A DNA stretch of 64,000 bases, taken from positions 4,588,001 to 4,652,000 of the forward strand of contig NZ_CP134399.1 in NCBI RefSeq assembly GCF_002968295.1, given 5' to 3'. The position numbers were made by a program, and so were the translations under genes. Position 1 is the stretch's first letter; every line of letters starts with the position of its first letter. Of this stretch, positions 48,139 to 57,837 are shown piece by piece. Under the pieces are notes generated by a model. The model was not told the DNA's origin, ran no database searches, and saw nothing but the letters and a program-made list of their open reading frames with translations. Source of the DNA: Mycobacterium sp. ITM-2016-00317. Its GTDB lineage: Bacteria > Actinomycetota > Actinomycetes > Mycobacteriales > Mycobacteriaceae.

Positions 48139-49437
48139 ATGTCGGGCGGGTCAGGGATGGACCATGGTCCCCGATCTGTGGTCGTCGTCGGGGCAGGCAT
48201 CGTCGGGCTGTCCACGGCGTGGTTTCTGCAGGAACGCGGGGTCGAGGTCACGGTCGTGGACCGGACCGGCGTCGCCGCGGGCGCTTCCTGGGGCAACGCC
48301 GGCTGGGTCTCCCCCGCGCTCACCGCGCCGCTGAACTCGCCGTCAGTGCTGCGCGAAGGCGTGCGCGCGCTGCTCGACCCCCGCGCGCCGCTGCACATCC
48401 CGCTGCGCGCCGACACCGCGCTGGCCCGGTTCCTGCTGCGGTTCGCCGCGAACTGCCGACCCAGCTCGTGGCGGGACGCCGTCGAAGCCAACTCCGTGCT
48501 CAACAACGAGGCCATCGAGACGTTCGACGTGCTGGTCGCCAACGGCGTCGAGGCCCCGGTGACCGACACCTCGCTCGCCGTGGCATTCCGCAACGCCGGC
48601 AACGCCCGCGAGTTCCTCAGCGAGTTGTCCCACATGCACACCTCCGACCGGGACCTCTACGTCGAGATGCTCACCGGCGCGGCGCTGCAGGAACAGGTGC
48701 CGCTGGCGTCGCCGCAGGTCGCCGCCGTGGTCAACGTGTCCGGTCAGCGCTTCGTCGACCCGGGGCGCTTCACCCACGCGCTGGCGCACGCCGTCGCCGA
48801 GCGCGGCGCCGACCTGCGCACCGGTGCGGTGCGTGCCGTCTCCCGCACCGCCGACGGCGTGCGAATCGACCTGCGCGACGGCGAACCGCTGCGCGCCGAC
48901 GCGGTCGTGCTGGCCACCGGGGCCTGGCTGCCCGAACTGACCGGACGCCGGGTGCGCGTCGGGCTGCAGGCCGGCCGCGGCTACTCGTTCACCGTGCCGG
49001 TCGACCGGCCGCTGCCCGGCCCGATCTATCTGCCCGAGGCGCGGGTGGCGTGCACGCCGTACCGCGGCGGCCTCCGCGTCGCGGGCACCATGGAGTTCCG
49101 CCGCCCGTCCGAACCGATCGCCCACCGCCGCATCGACGCGATCATCGCGTCGGCCGCACCGATGTTCGACGGTGTGCGATGGGACGACCGCACCGATCTG
49201 TGGGTCGGGCCGCGCCCGGTCACCGACGACGGCAAGCCCCTGATCGGCGAACTCGCCGGCAACGTGTACGTGGCCGGCGGGCACGGCATGTGGGGCCTGG
49301 CCCACGGCCCGGCCACCGGCCGGCTGCTCGCCGAGCAGATCGTCACGGGCAAACAGCCCGAGGCGGCGCGCGCGTTCGACCCGCTGCGCGGGCGACGACC
49401 CGGCGCCGACGCCGCGCCGCTGACTCTTCCCCTCTGA
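48139..49437 (+). CDS. FAD-dependent D-amino acid dehydrogenase-like oxidoreductase
   Basis: A 432-residue DAO-family flavoenzyme. The FAD loop is [20 protein letters not shown]. It has the DadA-like [20 protein letters not shown], the [19 protein letters not shown] segment and the C-terminal [19 protein letters not shown] flavin-contact motif. It likely oxidises D-amino acids and passes electrons to the respiratory chain. AGGAGG sits seven bases before ATG 48139. PucR lies upstream as the probable regulator; a strong hairpin (49452-49487) follows. Confidence 0.88.
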   Translation: MSGGSGMDHGPRSVVVVGAGIVGLSTAWFLQERGVEVTVVDRTGVAAGASWGNAGWVSPALTAPLNSPSVLREGVRALLDPRAPLHIPLRADTALARFLLRFAANCRPSSWRDAVEANSVLNNEAIETFDVLVANGVEAPVTDTSLAVAFRNAGNAREFLSELSHMHTSDRDLYVEMLTGAALQEQVPLASPQVAAVVNVSGQRFVDPGRFTHALAHAVAERGADLRTGAVRAVSRTADGVRIDLRDGEPLRADAVVLATGAWLPELTGRRVRVGLQAGRGYSFTVPVDRPLPGPIYLPEARVACTPYRGGLRVAGTMEFRRPSEPIAHRRIDAIIASAAPMFDGVRWDDRTDLWVGPRPVTDDGKPLIGELAGNVYVAGGHGMWGLAHGPATGRLLAEQIVTGKQPEAARAFDPLRGRRPGADAAPLTLPL

Positions 49438-49451
49438 GGAGGGTCTCCCGG

Positions 49452-49487
49452 TCGTCAGGGGCGGCGGCATGACCCCGCCCCTGACGA
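49452..49487 (+). terminator. Strong hairpin after the FAD dehydrogenase gene
   Basis: Perfect 13-bp arms TCGTCAGGGGCGG (49452-49464) and CCGCCCCTGACGA (49475-49487) with a 10-base loop, 15 bases after the stop. No U-tract follows, which is common for mycobacterial terminators. Confidence 0.65.
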
Positions 49488-49518
49488 CGATCATTCCCAC
49501 CGGACAAAGGAACCGACC

Positions 49519-49998
49519 GTGCAGACCACCGAATCCATCTGGATGACCCCGCAGGCCCGCCACAGCCTGGAGCAGGAACTGGCCGAGCTGATGGCCGTGC
49601 CCAACCCGGCAGGCGCCGACGACTCCGACCGCGCCGACCAGGTGGTGGACGCCTGGCTGGCCCGCAAGGAACGCATCCGGCAGATCCACGAACTGCTGAG
49701 CAGGGCCGACCACGCCGTCAACCCCGCCGACGACGGGATCGCCGAGCCGGGCATGGTGCTCACCGTGCGCTTCGACGACACCGGCGACACCGAGACGTTC
49801 CTGCTCGGCACCCGAGGCACCGCCGACGCCGAGATCGACGTCTACACCGTCAACTCCCCGCTGGGCAGCGCGCTGCTCGGCGCCACCCCCGGGCAGCAGC
49901 GCACCTACCAGCTGCCCAACGGCGGCATCCAGCAGGTGACGGTGCTGGCCGCCAAGCCGTTCGGCGCGCACCAGGCGGAGCAGCTCGCGACGCAATGA
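49519..49998 (+). CDS. GreA/GreB-family (C-terminal domain) protein
   Basis: A 159-residue protein resembling transcript-cleavage factors. It has an N-terminal helical pair (MTPQARHSLEQELAELMAVP, WLARKERIRQIHELL) and a C-terminal FKBP-like domain (GMVLTVRFDDTGDTETFLLG, VNSPLGSALLGATPGQQRTY, VTVLAAKPF). The coiled-coil tip lacks the usual paired acidic residues of GreA, so it may be a regulator such as a Rnk-like or anti-Gre factor rather than a cleavage factor. The start GTG 49519 follows AAGGA. Confidence 0.82.
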   Translation: MQTTESIWMTPQARHSLEQELAELMAVPNPAGADDSDRADQVVDAWLARKERIRQIHELLSRADHAVNPADDGIAEPGMVLTVRFDDTGDTETFLLGTRGTADAEIDVYTVNSPLGSALLGATPGQQRTYQLPNGGIQQVTVLAAKPFGAHQAEQLATQ

Positions 49999-50044
49999 GT
50001 CCCACCGGCGGTGGGTTAGAGTCGCACGCGTACCTCGTGACCGG

Positions 50045-50116
50045 TCCGTCGTGGTGTAATCGGCAGCACCTCTGATTTTGGTTCAGATAGTTCAGGTTCG
50101 AGTCCTGGCGACGGAG
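50045..50116 (+). tRNA. tRNA-Gln (TTG)
   Basis: Full cloverleaf: 7-bp acceptor (TCCGTCG/CGACGGA), anticodon stem TCTGA/TCAGA with loop TTTTGGT (anticodon TTG), T-arm AGG-TTCGAGT-CCT. The discriminator is G (50116) and CCA is not encoded. Placement just before glmU matches other mycobacteria. Confidence 0.93.
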
Positions 50117-50160
50117 CAGCGAGGCGTGCCGAGGCAGCTCCGCCATCCGGAAGGACATCT

Positions 50161-51642
50161 ATGCGTGACGCCGCGGTCCTGATCCTGGCGGCAGGTGCGG
50201 GCACCCGGATGAAGTCCGACACCCCCAAGGTTCTGCACCCCCTGGCCGGGCGCAGCATGCTCGCGCACGCCGTGCACTCGACGGCCGCGGTGACGCCGCG
50301 GCACCTGGTGGTGGTGGTCGGCAAGGACCGGGATCGGGTGGCCCCGGCCGCACTCGAGATCGGCCGGCTGCTGGACCGGGACATCGAGATCGCGATCCAG
50401 GACCAGCAACGGGGCACCGGGCACGCCGTGGAGTGCGGGCTCGCCGCGCTGCCCGCCGACTTCACCGGAGTGGTCGTGGTGACCGCGGGCGACGTCCCGC
50501 TGCTCGACGCCGACACCCTGTCCGGCCTGATCGCCACCCACACCGACCAGGGCGCGGTGGCCACGGTGCTCACCACGACGCTGGCCGACCCGACCGGCTA
50601 CGGGCGCATCCTGCGCACCTCCGAAGCCGAGGGCGGGGACGTGACCGGGATCGTCGAACAGGCCGACGCCAGCCCGGCGCAGCGGGCCATCACCGAGGTC
50701 AACGCCGGCGTCTACGCCTTCGACGCCGCGGCCCTGCGCTCCGCGCTGGGGCGGCTGCAGACCGACAACGCCCAGGGCGAGCTGTACCTGACCGACGTGA
50801 TCTCCATCGTCCGGTCCGACGGCGGCGTGGTGCGCGCCCAGCACGTCGACGACACCGCACTGGTCACCGGCGTCAACGACCGGGTGCAGCTGGCCGCGCT
50901 GGCCGCGGTGCTCAACCGGCGCATCGTCGAACGCCACCAGCGCGCCGGCGTCACGATCGTCGACCCCGCGTCGACCTGGATCGACGTCGACGTCACGATC
51001 GGCCGCGACACCGTGGTGCGCCCCGGCACCCAGTTACTGGGCGCGACCTCGGTCGGCGGGCACTGCGAGATCGGCCCGGACACCACGCTGACCGACGTCA
51101 CCGTCGGGGACCGGGCACAGGTGGTGCGCACCCACGGGTCGTCGTCGGAGATCGGCGACGAGGCCGTGGTCGGTCCCTTCACCTATCTGCGGCCCGGCAC
51201 CCGGCTGGGCGCGGCTGGCAAGCTCGGTGCGTTCGTCGAGACCAAGAACACGTCGATCGGCACCGGCACCAAAGTGCCGCACCTGACCTACGTCGGTGAC
51301 GCCGACATCGGCGACCACAGCAACATCGGCGCGTCCAGCGTGTTCGTCAACTACGACGGCGAATCCAAGAGCCGCACCACGATCGGTTCGCACGTGCGCA
51401 CCGGCTCGGACACCATGTTCGTCGCGCCGGTGACCGTCGGAGATGGCGCCTACACCGGCGCGGGCACCGTCGTGCGCGAGGACGTCCCGCCCGGTGCGCT
51501 GGCCGTGTCGGCGGGGCCCCAGCGCAACATCGAGGGCTGGGTGGCTCGCAAACGACCGGGCAGCAAGGCCGCCGCTGCCGCCGAAGCGGCCCGGGCGGCC
51601 GGCCCGGACGGCGCGGAGCGCCCCGAAGCTACCGGCGAGTAG
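50161..51642 (+). CDS. glmU: Bifunctional GlmU (GlcN-1-P acetyltransferase/UDP-GlcNAc pyrophosphorylase)
   Basis: A 493-residue enzyme making UDP-GlcNAc for peptidoglycan. The N-terminal uridyltransferase has [20 protein letters not shown] and [15 protein letters not shown]. The C-terminal left-handed beta-helix has the hexapeptide repeats ([19 protein letters not shown]) and the acetyltransferase residues in [12 protein letters not shown] and [20 protein letters not shown]. The Ala-rich tail ([20 protein letters not shown]) is typical of mycobacterial GlmU. It lies just after tRNA-Gln and before prs, as in H37Rv. Confidence 0.96.
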   Translation: MRDAAVLILAAGAGTRMKSDTPKVLHPLAGRSMLAHAVHSTAAVTPRHLVVVVGKDRDRVAPAALEIGRLLDRDIEIAIQDQQRGTGHAVECGLAALPADFTGVVVVTAGDVPLLDADTLSGLIATHTDQGAVATVLTTTLADPTGYGRILRTSEAEGGDVTGIVEQADASPAQRAITEVNAGVYAFDAAALRSALGRLQTDNAQGELYLTDVISIVRSDGGVVRAQHVDDTALVTGVNDRVQLAALAAVLNRRIVERHQRAGVTIVDPASTWIDVDVTIGRDTVVRPGTQLLGATSVGGHCEIGPDTTLTDVTVGDRAQVVRTHGSSSEIGDEAVVGPFTYLRPGTRLGAAGKLGAFVETKNTSIGTGTKVPHLTYVGDADIGDHSNIGASSVFVNYDGESKSRTTIGSHVRTGSDTMFVAPVTVGDGAYTGAGTVVREDVPPGALAVSAGPQRNIEGWVARKRPGSKAAAAAEAARAAGPDGAERPEATGE

Positions 51643-51745
51643 CGCTCGGTCACTGTTTATTGGCATTCTGGTAACCCGCCAGCGTAGGCGTGCGAGCGCT
51701 CCGTACGATGGCCCCGTATCCACCGCCGACGCCGAGGGCAGCCCC

Positions 51746-52726
51746 GTGAGCCACGACTGGACCGACAACCGCAAGAACCTGATGCTCTTCTCGGGCCGGG
51801 CTCATCCCGAACTGGCTGAGCAGGTCGCCAAGGAGCTCGACGTTCCGGTGACCGCGCAGACGGCGCGCGACTTCGCCAACGGAGAGATCTTCGTCCGGTT
51901 CGACGAATCGGTGCGCGGCTGCGACGCATTCGTACTGCAGTCCCATCCGGCGCCGCTGAACCAGTGGCTGATGGAACAGCTGATCATGATCGACGCGCTC
52001 AAGCGCGGCAGCGCCAAGCGGATCACCGCGATCCTGCCGTTCTACCCCTACGCCCGGCAGGACAAGAAGCACCGCGGACGCGAACCGATCTCCGCCCGGC
52101 TGGTCGCCGACCTGCTCAAGACCGCGGGCGCCGACCGCATCGTGACCGTCGACCTGCACACCGACCAGATCCAGGGCTTCTTCGACGGCCCCGTGGATCA
52201 CATGCGGGCGCAGAAACTGCTCACCGGCTACATCGCCGAGCACTACTCCGACCGCGACATGGTCGTCGTCTCCCCCGACTCCGGGCGCGTGCGCGTCGCC
52301 GAGAAGTGGGCCGACTCCCTCGGCGGTGTCCCGCTGGCCTTCATCCACAAGACGCGTGACCCGTTGGTGCCCAACCAGGTGGTCTCCAACCGCGTCGTCG
52401 GCGACGTGCGCGGCAAGACCTGTGTGCTGACCGACGACATGATCGACACCGGCGGCACCATCGCCGGCGCGGTGCGGCTGCTCAAGCAGGACGGCGCAGG
52501 CGACGTCATCATCGCCGCGACGCACGGTGTGCTGTCGGACCCGGCGCGCGAGCGGCTCGCCGATTCGGGTGCGTGCGAGGTGATCGTCACCAACACGCTG
52601 CCGATCGCCGAGGAGAAGCGTTTCCCGCAGCTGACCGTGCTCTCGATCGCGCCGCTGCTGGCCAACACCATTCGCGCGGTGTTCGACAACGGTTCGGTGA
52701 CAAGTCTTTTCGACGGGTCGGCGTAG
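51746..52726 (+). CDS. prs: Ribose-phosphate pyrophosphokinase
   Basis: A 326-residue PRPP synthase (class I). Landmarks: MLFSGRAHPELAEQVAKEL, FANGEIFVRFDESVRGCD, YPYARQDKKHRGREPISARL of the ATP site, VDLHTDQIQGFFDGPVDH, and the PRPP-binding loop VLTDDMIDTGGTIAGAV. It converts ribose-5-phosphate and ATP to PRPP for nucleotide, histidine and arabinan (DPR) synthesis. GTG 51746 follows a GAGGG site. A TACGAT hexamer at 51704-51709 may be its -10. The ArsC-like gene starts on the base after its stop. Confidence 0.96.
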   Translation: MSHDWTDNRKNLMLFSGRAHPELAEQVAKELDVPVTAQTARDFANGEIFVRFDESVRGCDAFVLQSHPAPLNQWLMEQLIMIDALKRGSAKRITAILPFYPYARQDKKHRGREPISARLVADLLKTAGADRIVTVDLHTDQIQGFFDGPVDHMRAQKLLTGYIAEHYSDRDMVVVSPDSGRVRVAEKWADSLGGVPLAFIHKTRDPLVPNQVVSNRVVGDVRGKTCVLTDDMIDTGGTIAGAVRLLKQDGAGDVIIAATHGVLSDPARERLADSGACEVIVTNTLPIAEEKRFPQLTVLSIAPLLANTIRAVFDNGSVTSLFDGSA

Positions 52727-53071
52727 ATGGCCTCAGCGCGCATTCTCCACAACCCGAAGTGCTCGACCTCACGCAAGACGCTGGATCTGTTGCGCGAGAA
52801 CGGGATCGAGCCCGAGATCGTGCTCTACCTGAAGACTCCGCCGTCCCGCGACGAACTCGCCGCGATGATCTCCGACGCCGGGATCGAGGTGCGCGCCGCG
52901 GTCCGCAAACGCGAAGCCCTCTACGGCGAGCTCGGGCTGGAATCGGCATCTGACGACGAGCTGCTCGACGCGATGGCCGAACACCCGATCCTCATCGAGC
53001 GCCCGTTCGTGGTCACCGACAAGGGCACCCGGCTGGCACGCCCGCTCGACAACGTCCGAGAGATTCTGTGA
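52727..53071 (+). CDS. ArsC/Spx-family reductase-like protein
   Basis: A 114-residue thioredoxin-fold protein of the glutaredoxin-dependent arsenate reductase (ArsC)/YffB/Spx family. The active-site Cys12 is in HNPKCSTSRKTLDLL. Also visible are the LYLKTPPSRDELAAMI and HPILIERPFVVTDKG segments, the latter with the conserved I-x-R-P. It may reduce arsenate or another oxyanion. It starts immediately after prs and overlaps lpqT (GTGA), so it is part of the prs transcript. Confidence 0.88.
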   Translation: MASARILHNPKCSTSRKTLDLLRENGIEPEIVLYLKTPPSRDELAAMISDAGIEVRAAVRKREALYGELGLESASDDELLDAMAEHPILIERPFVVTDKGTRLARPLDNVREIL

Positions 53072-53727
53072 CAGTTCGCCTCCGGCCTGCGCTGGCGGCC
53101 GTGGCGATGCTGGCGGTGGCGGGCTGCGCCACCGGGACCCCTGACTACCAGTCGGTGTGGTCGTCGACGCCGACCACCACCTCGGCAGCGCCGGCCGGCC
53201 CCACCGAGGACGCGATCCCCATCGCCACGTTCCTGGAACGCGCCGGTGTCATCGGAGAGCCCGTCGCCCCCGACAAGCTCACCGACCTGACCGTGTCGAT
53301 ACCTACCCCCGAAGGGTGGCAGCCCTACCGCAACTCCAACCTCGCACCGGGCACCCGGATGATCGCCAAGGGCGCCACCTACCCGACCGCGATGTTGATG
53401 GTGTTCCAGCTCAACGGCGACTTCGACGTCGCCGAGGCCCTGACCCACGCCAACGTCGACGCGCTGCAGTCGGAGAACTTCCGCGAGCTCAACTCCTCCA
53501 CCGAGGACTTCAACAAGTTCCCGTCGTCGATGATCGAGGGCAGCTACGACCTCGGCGGCACGCGGATGCACAGCTACAACCGCATCGTGATCGCCACCGG
53601 TGCGCCGCCGGCCCGGCAGCGCTACCTGGTGCAGTTCACCGTCACCGGATTCGCGGACCAGGCCGCCGAGGACGGACCCGACGTCGAAGAGATCATCCGC
53701 GGGTTCACCGTCGCGCTGCCCCACTAG
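53068..53727 (+). CDS. lpqT: LpqT lipoprotein
   Basis: A 219-residue lipoprotein with signal peptide and lipobox (AVAMLAVAGCATG). A Thr/Ser/Pro linker leads to a LpqN/LpqT-type domain (VSIPTPEGWQPYRNSNLAPG, TYPTAMLMVFQLNGDFD, YNRIVIATG, RYLVQFTVTGFADQA). LpqN/LpqT proteins bind cell-envelope partners and may help in trehalose-lipid or virulence protein handling. Overlaps the ArsC-like gene by four bases. Matches Rv1016c by position. Confidence 0.88.
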   Translation: MTVRLRPALAAVAMLAVAGCATGTPDYQSVWSSTPTTTSAAPAGPTEDAIPIATFLERAGVIGEPVAPDKLTDLTVSIPTPEGWQPYRNSNLAPGTRMIAKGATYPTAMLMVFQLNGDFDVAEALTHANVDALQSENFRELNSSTEDFNKFPSSMIEGSYDLGGTRMHSYNRIVIATGAPPARQRYLVQFTVTGFADQAAEDGPDVEEIIRGFTVALPH

Positions 53728-53736
53728 GGTGGGGCC

Positions 53737-54606
53737 ATGAGCGACTGGACCGCCGCGAACCTGCCCTCCTTTGCCGGCCGCACGGTGATCGTGACCGGCG
53801 CCAACAGCGGACTCGGTCTGGTGACCGCCCGTGAGCTCGCCCGGTGCGGCGCGACGACGATCCTGGCGGTGCGCAATCTGGACAAGGGCAACGCCGCCGC
53901 CACCACCATGACCGGCGACGTGCAGGTGCGCAGGCTCGACCTGCAGGACCTGGCTTCGGTGCGGGAGTTCGCCGACGGAGTGGACAGCGTCGACGTGCTG
54001 GTGAACAACGCCGGCATCATGGCCGTGCCGTACGCGCTGACCGTGGACGGGTTCGAGAGCCAGATCGGCACCAACCACCTCGGCCATTTCGCGCTGACCA
54101 ACCTGCTGCTGCCGAAGGTCACCGACCGGGTGGTCACGGTGTCGTCGCTGATGCACCTGTTCGGCGCCGTCAACCTCAAGGACCTGAACTGGAAGTCCCG
54201 GCCGTACCTGGCCTGGCCCGCCTACGCCCAGTCCAAACTGGCGAACCTGCTGTTCACCAGCGAGCTTCAGCGCAAACTGACGGCCGCAGGATCCGCGGTC
54301 CGGGCAGTCGCCGCCCATCCCGGATATTCGGAGACCAACCTGCAGGGGCACTCCGGAAGCCGGCTCGGCGACCGGCTCAGCGCGGCGGGCAACCGGTTCA
54401 TGGCCACCGACGCGGACTTCGGCGCCCGCCAGACCCTCTACGCCGCGTCCCAGGACATACCGGGCGACAGCTTCGTCGGGCCGAGATTCATGATGCTCGG
54501 CCCGACCGGACCGGCCGTCCGCAGCCCGCTGGCCCGCAGCCGATCCAAGGCCGACGGCCTGTGGACGCTGTCCGAGCAGTTCACAGGGGTCGGATTTCCG
54601 CTCTGA
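53737..54606 (+). CDS. Short-chain dehydrogenase (retinol dehydrogenase-like)
   Basis: A 289-residue SDR. NAD(P) motif TGANSGLGLVTARELARCGA, NNAGIMAVPYALT, active-site WPAYAQSKLANLLFTSELQ with YxxxK, and AAHPGYSETNLQGHSGSR. It belongs to the mycobacterial group often annotated as oxidoreductases near lpqT, with unknown substrate. It starts ten bases after lpqT and probably shares its transcript. Confidence 0.88.
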   Translation: MSDWTAANLPSFAGRTVIVTGANSGLGLVTARELARCGATTILAVRNLDKGNAAATTMTGDVQVRRLDLQDLASVREFADGVDSVDVLVNNAGIMAVPYALTVDGFESQIGTNHLGHFALTNLLLPKVTDRVVTVSSLMHLFGAVNLKDLNWKSRPYLAWPAYAQSKLANLLFTSELQRKLTAAGSAVRAVAAHPGYSETNLQGHSGSRLGDRLSAAGNRFMATDADFGARQTLYAASQDIPGDSFVGPRFMMLGPTGPAVRSPLARSRSKADGLWTLSEQFTGVGFPL

Positions 54607-54756
54607 TCCCGCGTTGAGCTACCCTCGAGGACGCGTCACGGCGAGGGTGGCCTGCATTGCGCAGCGCCGCCGTTATCGACGGGAACCCACGACTTCACCG
54701 AAGTGCGACCCTGGCCGTGCCCGATACCGACCACCGGCACAGGAGCAGCACACATC

Positions 54757-55416
54757 ATGGCCAAGAACGCCCCCAACAATCTGACCGCGACGGTCCGCAC
54801 CTCGACCGGCAAGGGCGCCTCGCGTCGCGCCCGCCGCGAGGGCCGCGTCCCCGTCGTCCTGTACGGCCACGGGACCGACCCGCAGCACCTCAAGCTGAGC
54901 GCGCGTGACTTCGCCGCCGTGCTGCGCCACACCGGCACCAACGCAGTGCTGACCCTCGATATCGACGGCACCGAGCAGCTCGCGCTGACCAAGGCGCTGG
55001 AGATCCACCCGATCCGCCGCAACATCCAGCACGCCGACCTGCTGGTGGTGCGCCGCGGCGAGAAGGTCACCGTCGAGGTCCAGATCGTCATCGAGGGTGA
55101 CGCCACCCCGGGCACGCTGGTCACCCAGGAGGCCAACACCATCGAGATCGAGGCCGACGTCCAGTCGATCCCCGAGCAGTTCGTCGTGTCGGTCGAGGGT
55201 GCCCAGGAGGGCACCCAGATCCAGGCCGGCCAGATCGAGCTGCCCGCCGACGTCACCCTGATCTCCGATCCGGAGGCCCTGGTGGTCAACATCGTCGCGG
55301 CGCCGAGCGCCGAGGAGCTGGAGTCCGAGGGCGGCGGCGCGTCGGTCGAGGAGCAGGCCGCCGAAGCCGGTGCCGCAGAGGGCGCGGAGGGCGAGGCCGC
55401 CTCCGAGTCCGAGTAG
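54757..55416 (+). CDS. rplY: 50S ribosomal protein L25 (CTC type)
   Basis: A 219-residue 5S-rRNA-binding protein. The N-terminal L25 domain has [20 protein letters not shown] and the C-terminal CTC/TL5 domain has [21 protein letters not shown] long acidic Ala/Glu tail (about 35 residues) is usual for actinobacteria. ATG 54757 is the family start. It is followed 13 bases later by pth; this pairing is conserved in H37Rv. Confidence 0.95.
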   Translation: MAKNAPNNLTATVRTSTGKGASRRARREGRVPVVLYGHGTDPQHLKLSARDFAAVLRHTGTNAVLTLDIDGTEQLALTKALEIHPIRRNIQHADLLVVRRGEKVTVEVQIVIEGDATPGTLVTQEANTIEIEADVQSIPEQFVVSVEGAQEGTQIQAGQIELPADVTLISDPEALVVNIVAAPSAEELESEGGGASVEEQAAEAGAAEGAEGEAASESE

Positions 55417-55428
55417 GCAGACCCCGTC

Positions 55429-56007
55429 GTGGCCGAACCGGTACTCGTGGTCGGCCTGGGCAACCCGGGACCGAACTACGCGACGACCCGGCACAACATC
55501 GGCTTCATGGTCGTCGACGTGCTCGCCGACCGCATGGGCGAGAAGTTCAAGGTGCACAAGAAGTCCGGCGCCGAAGTGGCCACCGGGCGGCTCGCGGGCC
55601 GCTCAGTGGTGCTGGCCAAGCCGCGGGTGTACATGAACGAATCCGGGCGTCAGGTCGGACCGTTGGCCAAGTTCTACTCGGTCGCGCCGGCCGATGTCGT
55701 CGTCGTCCATGACGAGCTGGACATCGACTTCGGCCGGATCCGGCTCAAGGGCGGCGGCGGCGTGGCCGGCCACAACGGGTTGCGGTCGGTGTCATCGGCG
55801 TTGGGAAGCAACGACTTCCACCGGGTGCGGGTGGGCATCGGCCGCCCGCCCGGCCAGAAATCGGGCGCCACCTTCGTGTTGGAGAACTTCAACAGCGTCG
55901 AGCGCAAAGAGGTTCCGACGATCATCGAGCAGGCCGCCGACGCGACCGAGTTGCTGATCGCCCACGGCCTTGAGCCCGCGCAGAACACCGTGCACGCCTG
56001 GACCTGA
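55429..56007 (+). CDS. pth: Peptidyl-tRNA hydrolase
   Basis: A 192-residue enzyme that recycles peptidyl-tRNA. Motifs: [21 protein letters not shown] with the catalytic His, [40 protein letters not shown] with the catalytic Asp, and [20 protein letters not shown]. The start is GTG 55429. The hairpin at 56018-56080 follows the stop. Confidence 0.96.
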   Translation: MAEPVLVVGLGNPGPNYATTRHNIGFMVVDVLADRMGEKFKVHKKSGAEVATGRLAGRSVVLAKPRVYMNESGRQVGPLAKFYSVAPADVVVVHDELDIDFGRIRLKGGGGVAGHNGLRSVSSALGSNDFHRVRVGIGRPPGQKSGATFVLENFNSVERKEVPTIIEQAADATELLIAHGLEPAQNTVHAWT

Positions 56008-56017
56008 CTCACCTCCT

Positions 56018-56080
56018 CGCCGAAATTGCATTCCACGCGGCGTATTTCGCGAATCGGCCGCGTGGAATGCAATTTCGGCG
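56018..56080. terminator. Long perfect inverted repeat between pth and a small gene
   Basis: Two perfectly complementary 23-base arms (56018-56040 and 56058-56080) with a 17-base loop that itself contains TTCGCGAA. It sits 11 bases after the pth stop and 4 bases before the end of the small minus-strand gene, so it probably terminates both transcripts. Confidence 0.7.
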
Positions 56081-56083
56081 GAG

Positions 56084-56291
56084 TTATTCGAGGCCGCGGA
56101 TGGCGCTGCCGACGCGCTTGACCGGTTTGTGCGGATAACGCTTGACCGCGTGCGCTTCGGCGTCGGATTCGGCCAGCACGTACAAGGGTTCGACCTGGTC
56201 CTGCAGCGGTGATCCGGCCCGGGTAGCGGTCCATCTCCATCGGAAAGGTGGCCGACGGGTTGACCACCCCATGCTGAGTATTGTAGACCAT
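56084..56291 (-). pseudogene. Small conserved gene, apparently frameshifted
   Basis: On the minus strand ATG 56291 begins MVYNTQHGVVNPSATFPMEM-DRYPG. One frame over, the rest (SPLQDQVEPLYVLAESDAEA and HAVKRYPHKPVKRVGSAIRG) runs to a TAA. The total, 208 bases, is one more than a multiple of three, so one inserted base in the CCCGGGCCGG region would restore a roughly 69-residue protein. Family unknown to me; both halves look conserved and soluble. Confidence 0.45.
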
Positions 56292-56354
56292 ACCCAGCAG
56301 GAGTGGTGACCCGATAGCACCGCCCGGCCGGCGCGGGAGGCGTCTACTGGTGAG

Positions 56355-57809
56355 GTGTCCGCGGACTGGTTCGACGCACCGGGGTACTGGGTGGCCCGGG
56401 AGGTGTTGCAGCGCGGGATCGCGGCGATCTACCTGATCGCGTTCGTCGGCGCCGCCCGCCAGTTCCGCGCGCTGATCGGTGAACACGGGATGCTCCCGGT
56501 GCCGCGGTTCGTCGAGCAGGTGTCGTTCCGGGTCTCCCCCAGCCTGTTCCATCTCCACTACTCCGACCGCTTCTTCGCCGCCGTGTGCTGGAGCGGTGCG
56601 GCGCTGTCGGCGGCGCTGCTGGCCGGCGGCGGCGATCTGGTGCCCCTGTGGGCGGCCACGCTGGCATGGCTGGTGCTGTGGATCCTGTACCTGTCGATCG
56701 TCAACGTCGGGCAGCGCTGGTACGGATTCGGCTGGGAATCCCTGCTGTTGGAGGCAGGCTTCCTCGCGATGCTGCTGGGCAACGACGACGTAGCGCCGCC
56801 GCTGCTGACGTTGTGGCTGGTGCGCTGGCTGCTGTTCCGGGTCGAGTTCGGCGCCGGGCTGATCAAGATGCGCGGCGATCCGTGCTGGCGCGACCTGAGC
56901 TGCCTGGACTACCACCACGAGACCCAACCGATGCCGGGGCCGCTGAGCTGGTTCTTCCACCACCTGCCCAAGCCGCTGCACCGGGTCGAGGTCGCGGGCA
57001 ACCACGTCGCCCAGTTGGTGGTGCCGTTCGCGCTGTTCGCCCCGCAGCCGGTGGCCTCGGTGGCCGCGGCGATCGTGATCGTCACCCAGTTGTGGCTGGT
57101 GCTTTCCGGGAACTTCGCATGGCTGAACTGGCTGACGATCATCCTCGCGTTCAGCGCCGTCGACCAGAGTGCGTTCGCCCGGGTGTTGCCGGCGTCGGCT
57201 CCCCCTGACCCGCCCGCGCCGCCGTCGTGGTTCGTGGCGCTGGTGATCGCGGCTACCGCACTGACGGTGGTGCTGAGCTTTCAGCCCGTGCGCAACATGC
57301 TCGGACGCCGGCAGCGGATGAACGCGTCGTTCAACCCTTTCCACCTGGTGAACACCTACGGGGCGTTCGGCAGCATCGGGCGGATCCGGTACGAGGTGAT
57401 CCTGGAAGGGACCGACGAGGCGGAACCCACCGCGCAGACGGTGTGGAAGGAGTACGGCTTCAAGGGGAAGCCCGGCGACCCGCGCCGGATCCCGCGGCAG
57501 TGGGCGCCCTACCACCTGCGTCTGGACTGGCTGATGTGGTTCGCGGCGCTGTCACCGGCCTACGGGCGTGACTGGTTCCGGCCGCTGGTCGTGCGCCTGC
57601 TGCGCAGCGACGCCGACACACTCCGTCTGCTCGGGCACAATCCGTTCCCCGGTACGCCACCGCGATACATCCGGGCGCGGCTGTACGAATACCGGTTCAC
57701 GACATGGCAGGAACTGCGCGAGGAACGCCGCTGGTGGCGGCGGACCCTGGTCGGTGAGTATCTGCCCGCGGTCGGACTGGGCGCCGACGAGTCCCCTACC
57801 GCCCGGTGA
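56355..57809 (+). CDS. Lipase maturation factor-like (LMF1/DUF1222) membrane protein
   Basis: A 484-residue multi-spanning protein. It has an N-terminal amphipathic start (WFDAPGYWVAREVLQRGIAA), several helices, then the LMF signature RVEFGAGLIKMRGDPCWRDL and LDYHHETQPMPGPLSWFFHH. The C-terminal soluble half has FNPFHLVNTYGAFGSIGRIR and WMWFAALSPAYGRDWFRPLV. Vertebrate LMF1 aids lipase folding; the bacterial role is unknown. The start is GTG 56355. It diverges from the small gene at 56.1-56.3 kb. Confidence 0.88.
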   Translation: MSADWFDAPGYWVAREVLQRGIAAIYLIAFVGAARQFRALIGEHGMLPVPRFVEQVSFRVSPSLFHLHYSDRFFAAVCWSGAALSAALLAGGGDLVPLWAATLAWLVLWILYLSIVNVGQRWYGFGWESLLLEAGFLAMLLGNDDVAPPLLTLWLVRWLLFRVEFGAGLIKMRGDPCWRDLSCLDYHHETQPMPGPLSWFFHHLPKPLHRVEVAGNHVAQLVVPFALFAPQPVASVAAAIVIVTQLWLVLSGNFAWLNWLTIILAFSAVDQSAFARVLPASAPPDPPAPPSWFVALVIAATALTVVLSFQPVRNMLGRRQRMNASFNPFHLVNTYGAFGSIGRIRYEVILEGTDEAEPTAQTVWKEYGFKGKPGDPRRIPRQWAPYHLRLDWLMWFAALSPAYGRDWFRPLVVRLLRSDADTLRLLGHNPFPGTPPRYIRARLYEYRFTTWQELREERRWWRRTLVGEYLPAVGLGADESPTAR

Positions 57810-57837
57810 GCGTGCGTGAACTACACGCAGCTCGCGG

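Noticed and set aside
55674..57515. 613-codon minus-strand frame covering pth and the LMF-like gene
   Set aside because: Spans two real genes in antisense, and its middle contains the long inverted repeat. Only the short part at 56084-56291 looks protein-like.
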